A stretch of 64,000 nt of DNA from positions 248,001 to 312,000 of the forward strand of contig JAFWCB010000008.1 in assembly GCA_017537025.1 (NCBI GenBank). The letters run 5' to 3'. The notes below the pieces were generated by a model, which was not told the origin of the DNA, did not search any database, and worked only from the letters and a program-made list of their open reading frames with translations. Numbering within the stretch: the first letter of the stretch is position 1; the number at the start of each line of letters is the position of its first letter. Origin of the DNA: Sediminibacterium sp. Lineage in GTDB: Bacteria; Bacteroidota; Bacteroidia; Chitinophagales; Chitinophagaceae. Made by a program: the position numbers and the translations under genes. Positions 28,085 to 36,616 of the stretch are shown here, piece after piece.

Positions 28085-30883
28085 ATGCGACTAACGGGGA
28101 TATTTTTTTTGGTGATTTTATCGATGAATGGCTATGCTCAACAAAACGGTATAGTAAAGGGAAATGTAACTGATACATTGCTCCATAAAGGACTAGCATA
28201 TACTACCATTTCTTTAGTGAAGCAAAAAGACTCAACATTAATAAGCTTTTCAAGAGCAGATTCAAGTGGAAATTTCAAAATCAATAATATAGCAGCAGGT
28301 AATTACTTACTCTCTTTTTCCTATATTGGCTACATGCCGGTGTGGAAACCCATCCATGTAAAAGCAGGTGAATTACTCGACTTAGGGGCAGTTATTTTAA
28401 CTGATTTAATACATACCAACAGTGTCACAGTAAATGCCCGAAGAGCACCTATAACTATTAACAATGATACCGTTGAATTTAATACGGAAAATTTCAAAAC
28501 GCCACCAAATGCAGTAGTAGAGGATCTTTTGAAAAGATTGCCCGGGGTAACTGTTGATAAAGACGGAACCGTAAGTGTAAACGGACAAAAAATCAATAAG
28601 CTCTTTGTTAATGGGAAAGAATTTTTTACAGGTGACCCTAAAATGGCTACTAAGAATTTAGATGCAGATGCGGTAGATAAAGTACAGGTTTTTGACAGAA
28701 AAAGTGATAGGGCTGAATTTACGGGTATTGATGATGGACAAACATCAAAAGCCATAAACCTAAAATTAAAAAAGGATAGAAATAATTCAACATTCGGACG
28801 AATCACAGCAGGTGCCGGAGATAAAGAGCGATATGACGGGCAAACAAATATTAATCGCTTTAAGGGCGACAAGCAAATGTCGCTGATTGGTATGGGTAAT
28901 AATACCAATAGACAAGGTTTTAGTATTAGCGATGTAATGAATTTTTCCGGTGATTTGGCAAGAGGGTTAAGAAATGGTGGTGGTGTTAATATTAGAATCA
29001 ATAATGGAGAAGACGACGGAGGATTACCTGTTTCCGGGGGAGGACAAAATCAACAAGGAGTTGCCACAACATTTGCGGGAGGCTTAAACTATAATAATAA
29101 TTGGAATAAGAAAACAGATCTGAATCTCAACGGCGTGGCATCGGATGTAAACTTATTAACGAATACAGATATATTCAGGCAGAATCTTTTACCCGGAAAT
29201 TCATTTAATTATTTTTCAAATGGTAGTAATATAAAACATAATAAACAACAACGACTTGGTGTTACGCTTGATCAAAAGATAGATAGCTTTGCTTCAATAC
29301 GTTTTACCCCCCAATTTACTATTCAACAGAATGAAAACAGTACAAACAGTAGTTACTATTCAGACGATGTAAAAGGAGGGCGGTTGAATGAGGGAACCAG
29401 ATTGTCTACTGCCCTATCGAATGCATTCAATTTTTCAGGGAATTTATTATACCGCCAAAGATTTAGAAAAAAAGGTAGAACCATATCTAGCACTACTAAT
29501 ATGAATCTGAATAATAGTACTCAAAACGGAACCCTGCAAACGAGTAATCGCTTTTATAACGCTGGTGTGGCTATGCCAGATTCCGTAGTAAAACAGGTAA
29601 ATAGTAGAAACGCTTTTACTAATAATTTTGGTACAAATATCGTATACACAGAGCCTATCGGTAAAAAATCATTATTGGAATTCAGTAGCTTTTATAGCAT
29701 TAATAAGGGAGATAGCAAAAGAGAAACCTTCGACTACAATAGCAGTAACAGTAAATATGATAAATTCAATAGTACCTTGAGTAACAATTTCACAAGCAGG
29801 TATAGCTACGCCGGTGGGGGAATTGCTTTTAGATCGAATTTTAAGAAATTCAGTGTAACTACAGGAGCGAATTTACAAGTTGCTGAGTTGGAAAGTATTA
29901 ATAATACGAACGGTAATAAAATTAGCCAGTCTTTTACAGATTGGCTACCATCGGCAGTAGTGCAACTTAAAAGAAACGCTACCAGTACTATTAATTTAAC
30001 TTATAATACCTCAACAACACAACCTTCAACGTTTCAGCTACAACCGGTTACAGATATTAGCGATCCGCTTAATGTGTATACAGGTAATCCTTCATTACAA
30101 AGAAGTTATACGCATACAGTTTCTTTAAGTTATTTTGCTACTAATATTTATTCGCAAAAGAATTTATTTGCCTTCATTAACTATGCTAATATCAGAAATG
30201 GCTTTGGAACAGAAGATATAGTATTGGCAAATGGCGCTCGACAATCAAGGCCTGTGAATGTAGATGGTAATTTTACTTTGTTCGGTAATATCAATGCAGG
30301 GTTTCCCATTAAAAAATTGAAATCAAGGATAGACGTTGGTATGGGGTATAGCTTTTTTAGAACCAATGGGGTACTAAATACCCAAAATAATAGAATAGAT
30401 AATCAAGGATTTACGCCTAATATTAATTATTCTTTTGCGCTTGATAGTATAGTTGATATTATGTTAACTGCACGAGTAAGTAAAAATCTGGTATCCTATC
30501 AGTTACAACCACAATTAAACAATACCTATTACCAGCAAACCTATGGAATTGAAACAACGAATTATCTACCTGCCGGTTTTGTAATGACTAATAGCTATAG
30601 CCTCACTTTGAACACAGGAAGAGCAGATGGCTATAATACTCCCATTTCGTTATGGAATATTTCGCTTGCTAAAAGCTTCTTGAAATATAAGCGTGGAGAG
30701 TTGAAGTTTAGTGCTTTAGATGTGCTGAATCAAAATCAAGGTATTAACCGTACAGCTAATCAGAATTTTGTACAGGACACTCGATATAATGTTTTGCAGC
30801 GATATTTTTTACTAAGCTTTAGTTACAGATTACATAAAGCTAACGGTAACGGTGGAGCAAGGGTAGTAATTAGAAATTTTTAA
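28085..30883 (+). CDS. Outer-membrane beta-barrel protein, paralogue of 15465-18326
   Basis: 932 residues. Signal peptide MRLTGIFFLVILSMNGYAQ, carboxypeptidase-like domain (about 20-105), plug-like PPNAVVEDLLKRLPGVTVDKDG, then a long Asn/Thr-rich barrel. Corresponding segments in the protein at 15465 (RVLVDGKRFFGDDPKLATKN there, KLFVNGKEFFTGDPKMATKN here) show clear paralogy. The pair bracket the arginine cluster. Substrate and partners unknown; it ends two bases before the convergent aquaporin gene. Confidence 0.87.
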   Translation: MRLTGIFFLVILSMNGYAQQNGIVKGNVTDTLLHKGLAYTTISLVKQKDSTLISFSRADSSGNFKINNIAAGNYLLSFSYIGYMPVWKPIHVKAGELLDLGAVILTDLIHTNSVTVNARRAPITINNDTVEFNTENFKTPPNAVVEDLLKRLPGVTVDKDGTVSVNGQKINKLFVNGKEFFTGDPKMATKNLDADAVDKVQVFDRKSDRAEFTGIDDGQTSKAINLKLKKDRNNSTFGRITAGAGDKERYDGQTNINRFKGDKQMSLIGMGNNTNRQGFSISDVMNFSGDLARGLRNGGGVNIRINNGEDDGGLPVSGGGQNQQGVATTFAGGLNYNNNWNKKTDLNLNGVASDVNLLTNTDIFRQNLLPGNSFNYFSNGSNIKHNKQQRLGVTLDQKIDSFASIRFTPQFTIQQNENSTNSSYYSDDVKGGRLNEGTRLSTALSNAFNFSGNLLYRQRFRKKGRTISSTTNMNLNNSTQNGTLQTSNRFYNAGVAMPDSVVKQVNSRNAFTNNFGTNIVYTEPIGKKSLLEFSSFYSINKGDSKRETFDYNSSNSKYDKFNSTLSNNFTSRYSYAGGGIAFRSNFKKFSVTTGANLQVAELESINNTNGNKISQSFTDWLPSAVVQLKRNATSTINLTYNTSTTQPSTFQLQPVTDISDPLNVYTGNPSLQRSYTHTVSLSYFATNIYSQKNLFAFINYANIRNGFGTEDIVLANGARQSRPVNVDGNFTLFGNINAGFPIKKLKSRIDVGMGYSFFRTNGVLNTQNNRIDNQGFTPNINYSFALDSIVDIMLTARVSKNLVSYQLQPQLNNTYYQQTYGIETTNYLPAGFVMTNSYSLTLNTGRADGYNTPISLWNISLAKSFLKYKRGELKFSALDVLNQNQGINRTANQNFVQDTRYNVLQRYFLLSFSYRLHKANGNGGARVVIRNF

Positions 30884-30884
30884 C

Positions 30885-31520
30885 TTATTTAATAAATCGC
30901 CAAATAAGCACACTTGTGGAAGCTCCAAAAATTGGTGCGGTTAAATAAACCCAAAGGCTACTTGTATTACCTGAAATTATAGCTGGTGATAAACTTCTTA
31001 CTGGATTCATAGAAGCGCCACAAATAGGACCTGCGAACATAGCTTCTAATAATACAACGCCACCAATCGCAAGTCCTGCCATTGTTCCTGTTTCTTTGGA
31101 CCCTTGTGAAGTTAATAAGATAGTAAGCATTAAAATAAATGTCAGTACGATTTCTAAAACAAAAGATTGCAGATTTGAACCTGTTGGAATTGTTGCTCCC
31201 AAGTTTGAGTTGGTTGGAAATAAAAAATTCAAAAGCATCGATGCTATAAATGCTCCAATAACTTGAGAAGTTATGTAAGCCAATATTTGCTTTTTGGGGA
31301 AAAGGTTTGCCAATGAAAATGCGATGGTTACTGCCGGATTAAAATGTGCTCCTGATTTGTCGCCAAAGGCATAAATCATAGCAGTAACGGTTAAGCCAAA
31401 AGTAATGGCCACACCTATATGCCCAACTTGTCCGTTGGTTTGCTGGTCAATAATAATTGCACCCGTGCCGCAAAAAACTAATGCAAACGTTCCGAGGAGT
31501 TCAGCAATGTATTTTTTCAT
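30885..31520 (-). CDS. NIP-like aquaporin of the arsenic operon
   Basis: 211 residues from the ATG at 31520, directly at the MIP start MKKYIAELLGTF; the open frame extends upstream into arsN but without homology. Six membrane segments and two half-helices are seen. The first NPA motif is intact (HFN61-P-A63); the second reads N172-P-V174-R, as in some plant NIP channels that carry metalloids. Placement after arsR and arsN suggests As(III) or methylarsenite movement, by analogy with AqpS of Sinorhizobium (inference). It begins 13 bases after arsN. Confidence 0.88.
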   Translation of the reverse strand: MKKYIAELLGTFALVFCGTGAIIIDQQTNGQVGHIGVAITFGLTVTAMIYAFGDKSGAHFNPAVTIAFSLANLFPKKQILAYITSQVIGAFIASMLLNFLFPTNSNLGATIPTGSNLQSFVLEIVLTFILMLTILLTSQGSKETGTMAGLAIGGVVLLEAMFAGPICGASMNPVRSLSPAIISGNTSSLWVYLTAPIFGASTSVLIWRFIK

Positions 31521-31533
31521 CAGATTTAGTTTG

Positions 31534-32028
31534 TTAATCAATTCCAATCTTATTGCTTCTCCTTTCCAATGAAATATTATCTCGCCAAACATTACCCATT
31601 TTCCCGATTCTCTCCCGATAGCCAATAATTCTAAACCCATTTTTTTCATGGATGGCAATACTTGCTTTGTTTTCAGGGAAAATCCCCGATTGCAATGTCC
31701 AGATACCGTTTTGCTCACTTTGGTTTATCAATTCCCGAAGTAATTTTGTACCAATATTTTTTCCTCTTGCATTGGCGCCTACATATACACTTACTTCTGC
31801 AACACCAGCATATACGCACCTGCTTGAAACTGGTGTAAGTGCTGCCCAACCCAATACTTCGTTATTTTCTATTGCAATAATGCGGCAGGTTTTTAAATGT
31901 GAATTATCCCACTCTTGCCAACTTGGAGCAGCTGTTTGAAAAGTAGCGTTGCCTGTGGAAATGCCTTCTTCGTAAATTACTTTTACGGCATCCCAATGTT
32001 CAGCATGCATATTTGTAAGTGTAATCAT
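31534..32028 (-). CDS. ArsN-like GNAT acetyltransferase (phosphinothricin/arsinothricin type)
   Basis: 164 residues. The acetyl-CoA loop is ARGKNIGTKLL (about 91-101). EVSVYV, FPENKASIAIHEKNGFRIIGYRERIGK and the ending GNVWRDNISLERRS match the PAT/ArsN1 branch, which N-acetylates arsinothricin or phosphinothricin. The operon with an arsenite-type ArsR favours the arsenic substrate. One base separates it from the phosphatase stop. The substrate is inference. Confidence 0.8.
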   Translation of the reverse strand: MITLTNMHAEHWDAVKVIYEEGISTGNATFQTAAPSWQEWDNSHLKTCRIIAIENNEVLGWAALTPVSSRCVYAGVAEVSVYVGANARGKNIGTKLLRELINQSEQNGIWTLQSGIFPENKASIAIHEKNGFRIIGYRERIGKMGNVWRDNISLERRSNKIGID

Positions 32029-32029
32029 C

Positions 32030-32803
32030 TCAAACTCCGTTTCTTAACATATCTGCAAACTCATTTGGTAAAGGGCTTTCTTCAACTGCTTTTGCAGCGG
32101 CCTCAAAGTCATAATCAAAGCGGATGAACGCTACTTTGATACTGTCTTTGTCTAATATTGAACTGTTTTCGTTTATGGTAAGCATTACATATCCGCCCAG
32201 AGGGTTTCTGTCTTTTGGTTTACCAACTGAACCAATATTTATTGCATGACGAAAATGGTTTTGTCCGTCAACACCTGAATTTAAAATACGGTGATAAGGT
32301 TTGTGAGTATGCCCAAAACACATAATGTCGGCATCTGCCTGTTCCATAATACGGAGCAAACTTTTTTCTTCACGATCTTCAAACAGGTATTCATTTATTT
32401 TTCGTGGGCTGCCATGTACTAAAAGTAAATTCAATTTGTCTTCATTAAGCTGAAACTCAACTTTGATGTGTGCCGGAAGGGTTCGTAAATACTCTCTTTC
32501 TTCGTCTTTCATAATTGCGTTTGTGAAAGCGATTGAGATTTTTCCATTATCTTTCTCTTGGTCTGTTTTGTATGCACAACCACAGTCATTACTCATACGT
32601 CCAATACCAAAATCGTAGTTGCCTGCAATCGTTGGTATTTTACGGTTTTTAATTTCGTTTACAACTTCGTTAGCCCAAATATTGTAACCCACTAAATCGC
32701 CCAAACAGTAGATAGCATCAGGATTTCGGCTATCAACGTCTTTAAAGAAAGCCTGTAAAGCCGGAAGGTTTGCATGGATGTCGCTAAATAGTGCAATTTT
32801 CAT
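32030..32803 (-). CDS. Calcineurin-like metallophosphatase in the ars operon
   Basis: 257 residues from the ATG at 32803, where the fold begins (MKIALFSDIHANLPAL). All metal motifs are present: SDIH (7-10), GDLVGYN, GNYDFG, LVHGSPR, and GHTHKPYHR. The family includes YfcE/diadenosine-tetraphosphatase-like phosphoesterases. It lies between arsR and arsN, one base from arsN, so it is part of the arsenic response, but no such role for this phosphatase can be read from the sequence. Confidence 0.88.
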   Translation of the reverse strand: MKIALFSDIHANLPALQAFFKDVDSRNPDAIYCLGDLVGYNIWANEVVNEIKNRKIPTIAGNYDFGIGRMSNDCGCAYKTDQEKDNGKISIAFTNAIMKDEEREYLRTLPAHIKVEFQLNEDKLNLLLVHGSPRKINEYLFEDREEKSLLRIMEQADADIMCFGHTHKPYHRILNSGVDGQNHFRHAINIGSVGKPKDRNPLGGYVMLTINENSSILDKDSIKVAFIRFDYDFEAAAKAVEESPLPNEFADMLRNGV

Positions 32804-32822
32804 ATGGACGTATATAAGATGT

Positions 32823-33155
32823 TTAACAGCAATCAGTTTTCTTTTTTTCCAGTTTGGTGGCAATGTTTCCAAAATAGGCTTGTAGTTTGTTCAAAACTTT
32901 TTCGTCAATGCAATAGCATATTTTGTTACCCTCAATATCGCCTTTTATTAGCCCAGCATTTTTTAATTCTTTAAGGTGTTGCGAAACAGTAGGTTGTGCT
33001 AACGGTAACTCGTTTACGATGTCGCCGCAAATACAAGTGTCTACTTTAAGCAGATATTCCATGATGGCAATACGGGCAGGGTGCCCTAAAGCTTTGGCAA
33101 GTGTTGCTATTTCATTTTGTTTGTCGGTAAAGTGATCAGTCTTAGTAGCTCCCAT
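32823..33155 (-). CDS. arsR: ArsR/SmtB-family arsenic-responsive repressor
   Basis: 110 residues from the ATG at 33155. A TTG 18 bases further upstream is in frame but lies in the operator palindrome, so ATG is preferred. The winged helix includes the recognition helix QPTVSQHLKELKNAGL. The metalloid site is visible as C41-I-C43 in DTCICGD, matching the ELCVCD site of classic ArsR; further Cys pairs are C80/C82 and C109/C110. It should repress its own operon until As(III) binds. Confidence 0.92.
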   Translation of the reverse strand: MGATKTDHFTDKQNEIATLAKALGHPARIAIMEYLLKVDTCICGDIVNELPLAQPTVSQHLKELKNAGLIKGDIEGNKICYCIDEKVLNKLQAYFGNIATKLEKKKTDCC

Positions 33156-33162
33156 AGTAATA

Positions 33163-33178
33163 TAATATTGCAATATTA
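33163..33178. promoter_or_regulatory. Palindromic ArsR operator overlapping the -7 box
   Basis: TAATATTG followed directly by CAATATTA is a perfect 16-bp palindrome, eight bases upstream of the arsR ATG. On the minus strand TAATATTGC differs from the -7 consensus TAnnTTTGC at one base, so a bound repressor would block RNA polymerase. Confidence 0.6.
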
Positions 33179-33240
33179 CGATAAATTATGAAAATTTTAA
33201 ACTTCCCCCCCTTTTTTTCTATAAATTAATTATTACTTAA

Positions 33241-33283
33241 AAAAATAGGAGACCCTACATTTTTTTTGGGATCTCCTATTTTT
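33241..33283 (-). terminator. Bidirectional rho-independent-type terminator
   Basis: AAAAATAGGAGA (33241-33252) plus CCC pairs with GGG (33268-33270) and TCTCCTATTTTT (33272-33283), with a T-rich loop and A/T tails on both sides. It lies just past the stop of the GLPGLI gene and upstream of arsR, insulating the two minus-strand units. Confidence 0.75.
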
Positions 33284-33300
33284 AGATTGAGTAAGTACAT

Positions 33301-34101
33301 TTAGTTCTCTCTATTTCTAAACATCATCGGACCGCCTTGGCTCATCATTTCCGTTATCATTTTTTGAAATTCAGACCTTGTAATTACTTTTCCTTTTTTG
33401 GGCTCTTGTAATTCTTTTTTGGCAACTGTATTTTTCACCTCAGTAGCGCTAATTACAGTCAATCCATTATCTACATTCACTTCAAGAATAGCTCCCGGTA
33501 ATTGTCCGTACGAATCCGGTCCTGCAGGTACAGGTATTGCATTCGTATACCAAGCAACTACTTCTATTTGTTTAGGCGTCGTTGTTGTTTGCTTTGAGCT
33601 ATCTGTATTGCCTCCTGTTGTGGAAAAAGTCATTGTTCTCATAACAGGGGCATTTACTTTCAGCGTAGCTTTATAGCAGGTAAAACCTAGTATTTGTTTT
33701 GTTTCATCACTCAATTTCCAAGCAGCATTCCGGATACTATCCGTAATTAAAAAATTTTTGCCGGCCGTTTCGTTGGCTTGTACAGATTTTGATTGAGAGA
33801 AATTCTTGAAGAGTTCTCCTCCATCGGCACCCCCGCCCAGCCTAATAACCATACCCCCGTTTCCTCCACCGAATGGATCCGGTGCCTCGTCTTCCGGAAT
33901 CAGTTTGTAAACAGAAATACTATCACTGAAAAGTAATTGGTGCTTGCTTGTTCTAAATTCAGGTATCATCGCTTTCATTTGATCATTATTGATTGTACGA
34001 TGCATATTTACCATTTTTTTATACAGTATTGTACCTTCTTTTTGTTGACCCATAATTGCCGTTCCCATAAATAGGATAGCAGCGCTAAGTGTAATCTTCA
34101 T
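33301..34101 (-). CDS. GLPGLI-family exported protein
   Basis: 266 residues with signal peptide MKITLSAAILFMGTAIMGQQ. The region VAWYTNAIPVPAGPDSYGQLPGAILEVNVDNG fits the GLPGLI family, whose namesake motif reads QLPGAIL here. An earlier LGFTCYKATLKV block is also typical. Function of the family is unknown. A terminator follows it, so it is monocistronic; it is divergent from the kinase gene at 34217. Confidence 0.82.
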   Translation of the reverse strand: MKITLSAAILFMGTAIMGQQKEGTILYKKMVNMHRTINNDQMKAMIPEFRTSKHQLLFSDSISVYKLIPEDEAPDPFGGGNGGMVIRLGGGADGGELFKNFSQSKSVQANETAGKNFLITDSIRNAAWKLSDETKQILGFTCYKATLKVNAPVMRTMTFSTTGGNTDSSKQTTTTPKQIEVVAWYTNAIPVPAGPDSYGQLPGAILEVNVDNGLTVISATEVKNTVAKKELQEPKKGKVITRSEFQKMITEMMSQGGPMMFRNREN

Positions 34102-34216
34102 ATTTTCAATTTTAACACAAAACTACTGCCGGGTCTTGTTAACAATGATAGATGAAAGGTTAATTAAGGTTAAGGGCTCATGACTTTAATAGGTAAAGCA
34201 ATTAACTTGCAGTAAG

Positions 34217-35893
34217 ATGAAAACCAGATGGTCGGCCTATGTGATGATAGGCTCAATTATAGTCATTTTATTATTTCAAGGATATTGGCTTAATCGCCTT
34301 TACAAGGAAGAAGAATTGCATACACAACAGCAAGTAGATATATTATTCCGCGACTTAGTTTACAAAATTCAACTCCAACGATTCAAAGCAGATACACTTA
34401 TTTATAACGCTATTAATAAAACAAATTTATTCGGACTTGAAGCAGCTAATGCTATTATTCATGCAGACAAACAACCTCAAAAAGTTGAGAATGTACAGTA
34501 CTTTAGTAAGCAAGCATTAATTTTAAAAAGTACTGCTGACTCTATATTAAAAATTATTCAAAATAAGAAAGATACAGATACAGGCACCAAAATAATCCGT
34601 ATTATGGTTGATTCTGCGCGGTTTTCAGGAGGAAAACTGGGTACTGTGCATATATTCACAGATAAAAAAATGGATTCTGTAATAGTGCGCGATACCACGC
34701 ATAACTTGTCGGGGAAAGTATTTTTGGCTAAATCGCCCCTGAATTTAGATTTTCAAAATCGTATAGATCTACCTGGCACAAATGTTGAGAAAAAAAAGAA
34801 CAAAAGTAGTATTACAAAAATACCTAAGGGAGTATCCTATAGTATGGTTATGCGTACCAAGCCAATTGCTGATTCAATAGCAATCAGTATATTAGATAGT
34901 GCTTTTAGTAAAGATTTAAAAAAAGCAAATCTTTCTTTGCCTTATCATATCATAACAGGAAAATTAGATTCTGCTGTATATTTCAAAAATGCGGATAGTA
35001 TTTCTTTCGCAACAAATATAGCTAGCGTTGGATTGGCCGATCCCCATTTTTATAAGGCTGTGTTTACAAATACAAAAGCATTTATTATAAAGCGTATACT
35101 ACCTCAAGCTTTTTTTTCAAGTGTACTAACATTATTAATATTATTTGCATTCATTTTCCTTTATAGAAATATTGTAACAGCTGAAAAATTGGCTTCTTTA
35201 AAAAATGACTTTATCAGCAATATCACCCATGAGCTTAAAACACCGGTAGCTACCGTTCAAGTGGCTGTAGAAGCTTTGAAGAATTTTGATGCTATAAAAA
35301 ACCCTGATAAAACGAAAGCGTATTTAGATATTGCTACAATTGAATTACAGAGACTCGGGTTATTGGTAGATAAAGTGTTACGCATATCCATGTTTCAAAA
35401 ACAGGGATTTACACTCAATAAAGAAAAGCTGGATTTCAAACTATTAATTGAAGAGAATATAAACGTTATGAAACTTCAATTCGAAAAATATAACGCGCAA
35501 GTTTCATTCGAATCAGATCAGCAATCGGTTGAAATGGTAGGAGATAAATTACATTTATTAAGTGTCGTATATAATCTGTTGGATAATGCTATGAAGTATA
35601 GTAAGGATAGTCCGGTCGTTAAAGTCCAATTAAAAAAACCGATTGCTGATGTTGTTCAATTAGATATTATCGATAAAGGGATTGGTATCCCAGAAGCTTA
35701 TATCGGAAAAATATTTGATAGATTTTTTAGGGTACCCACAAAAGACAAGCATGATGTAAAAGGATATGGGTTAGGGTTGAGCTATGTGCAATATATTGTA
35801 GAAGCACATGGTGGGGTAATAACTGTAAAAAGTAAGGAAGGTGAGGGAAGCACTTTTTCTGTTTCACTACCCTTACATAAATCGGCAGTATGA
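34217..35893 (+). CDS. Sensor histidine kinase
   Basis: 558 residues. TM1 at about 8-26, a periplasmic sensor region of about 270 residues without a recognisable domain, TM2 at about 297-316, then HisKA with H338 in FISNITHELKTPVA and an HATPase domain (N box NLLDNAMKYS, G boxes DKGIGIP and KGYGLGLSYV). It overlaps the response regulator gene by four bases (ATGA), forming a classic OmpR-type pair. The stimulus is not deducible. Confidence 0.94.
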   Translation: MKTRWSAYVMIGSIIVILLFQGYWLNRLYKEEELHTQQQVDILFRDLVYKIQLQRFKADTLIYNAINKTNLFGLEAANAIIHADKQPQKVENVQYFSKQALILKSTADSILKIIQNKKDTDTGTKIIRIMVDSARFSGGKLGTVHIFTDKKMDSVIVRDTTHNLSGKVFLAKSPLNLDFQNRIDLPGTNVEKKKNKSSITKIPKGVSYSMVMRTKPIADSIAISILDSAFSKDLKKANLSLPYHIITGKLDSAVYFKNADSISFATNIASVGLADPHFYKAVFTNTKAFIIKRILPQAFFSSVLTLLILFAFIFLYRNIVTAEKLASLKNDFISNITHELKTPVATVQVAVEALKNFDAIKNPDKTKAYLDIATIELQRLGLLVDKVLRISMFQKQGFTLNKEKLDFKLLIEENINVMKLQFEKYNAQVSFESDQQSVEMVGDKLHLLSVVYNLLDNAMKYSKDSPVVKVQLKKPIADVVQLDIIDKGIGIPEAYIGKIFDRFFRVPTKDKHDVKGYGLGLSYVQYIVEAHGGVITVKSKEGEGSTFSVSLPLHKSAV

Positions 35894-36570
35894 ATAAGAA
35901 AATATTATATGTAGAAGATGAAGTTTTTTTAGGGAAAATTGTTAAAGAAACACTCGAAACAAAAGGGTATGATGTGCTAATGGAAACAAATGGGGCTCAT
36001 GTTATCAACCATCTTCAGCGTTTTCATCCCGATATCTGTGTATTAGATATTATGCTTCCCGGTAAAAACGGATATGAAGTAGCGGCAGAAATAAGAGCAA
36101 TCAATGAACTATTGCCAATTATATTTCTTACGGCAAAAGTGCAAACTGAAGATGTAGTAAAAGGGTTTAAAACAGGAGGGAACGATTATATCCGAAAGCC
36201 GTTTAGTATAGAAGAGTTGATTGTGAGGATAGAAAACCTATTACAGATTAAACAATCTGCTCCCGATTTATTAGAAGAGGAAAAAATAGGTAATTTTTTG
36301 TTCTACCCTACAAAACAACTATTGGTATTGAACGAAAACCATCGGAAATTATCTTTTCGGGAATCTGAACTTTTAAAATTTTTATGGATACATAGAAATG
36401 CTATTGTTCAAAGGCGCGATTTGTTGAACCATATCTGGGGGAACGACTCTTTTTTCAATAGTAGGAATTTGGATGTTTATGTAACCAAACTGCGGGGCTA
36501 TCTAAAAGAGGATCCTTCTATAGAAATTATAACTATAAAAGGGGTAGGATATCGGTTTATTACAGGCTAA
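35890..36570 (+). CDS. OmpR-family response regulator
   Basis: 226 residues. Receiver domain with phospho-acceptor D53 (VLDIMLPG), T81 and K103. The winged-helix effector ends with DVYVTKLRGYLKEDPSIEIITIKGVGYRF. Overlaps the kinase by four bases, so it is the cognate partner. Targets are unknown; kbl follows 46 bases later. Confidence 0.94.
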   Translation: MNKKILYVEDEVFLGKIVKETLETKGYDVLMETNGAHVINHLQRFHPDICVLDIMLPGKNGYEVAAEIRAINELLPIIFLTAKVQTEDVVKGFKTGGNDYIRKPFSIEELIVRIENLLQIKQSAPDLLEEEKIGNFLFYPTKQLLVLNENHRKLSFRESELLKFLWIHRNAIVQRRDLLNHIWGNDSFFNSRNLDVYVTKLRGYLKEDPSIEIITIKGVGYRFITG

Positions 36571-36616
36571 TCTAACCAATAACTTTAGTACCTTCGCCAT
36601 TCTAAAAAGTTGCCTT

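Noticed and set aside
28330-29001. Long 223-codon open frame on the minus strand
   Set aside because: It lies wholly within the second beta-barrel gene, has no homology, and is a codon-bias shadow.
31521-31718. 66-residue N-terminal extension of the aquaporin
   Set aside because: It overlaps arsN in another frame and shows no conserved sequence; the MIP fold begins at the ATG at 31520.
33156-33173. Upstream TTG start of arsR
   Set aside because: It lies in the palindrome and would place the operator within the gene; the ATG at 33155 gives the normal family start.
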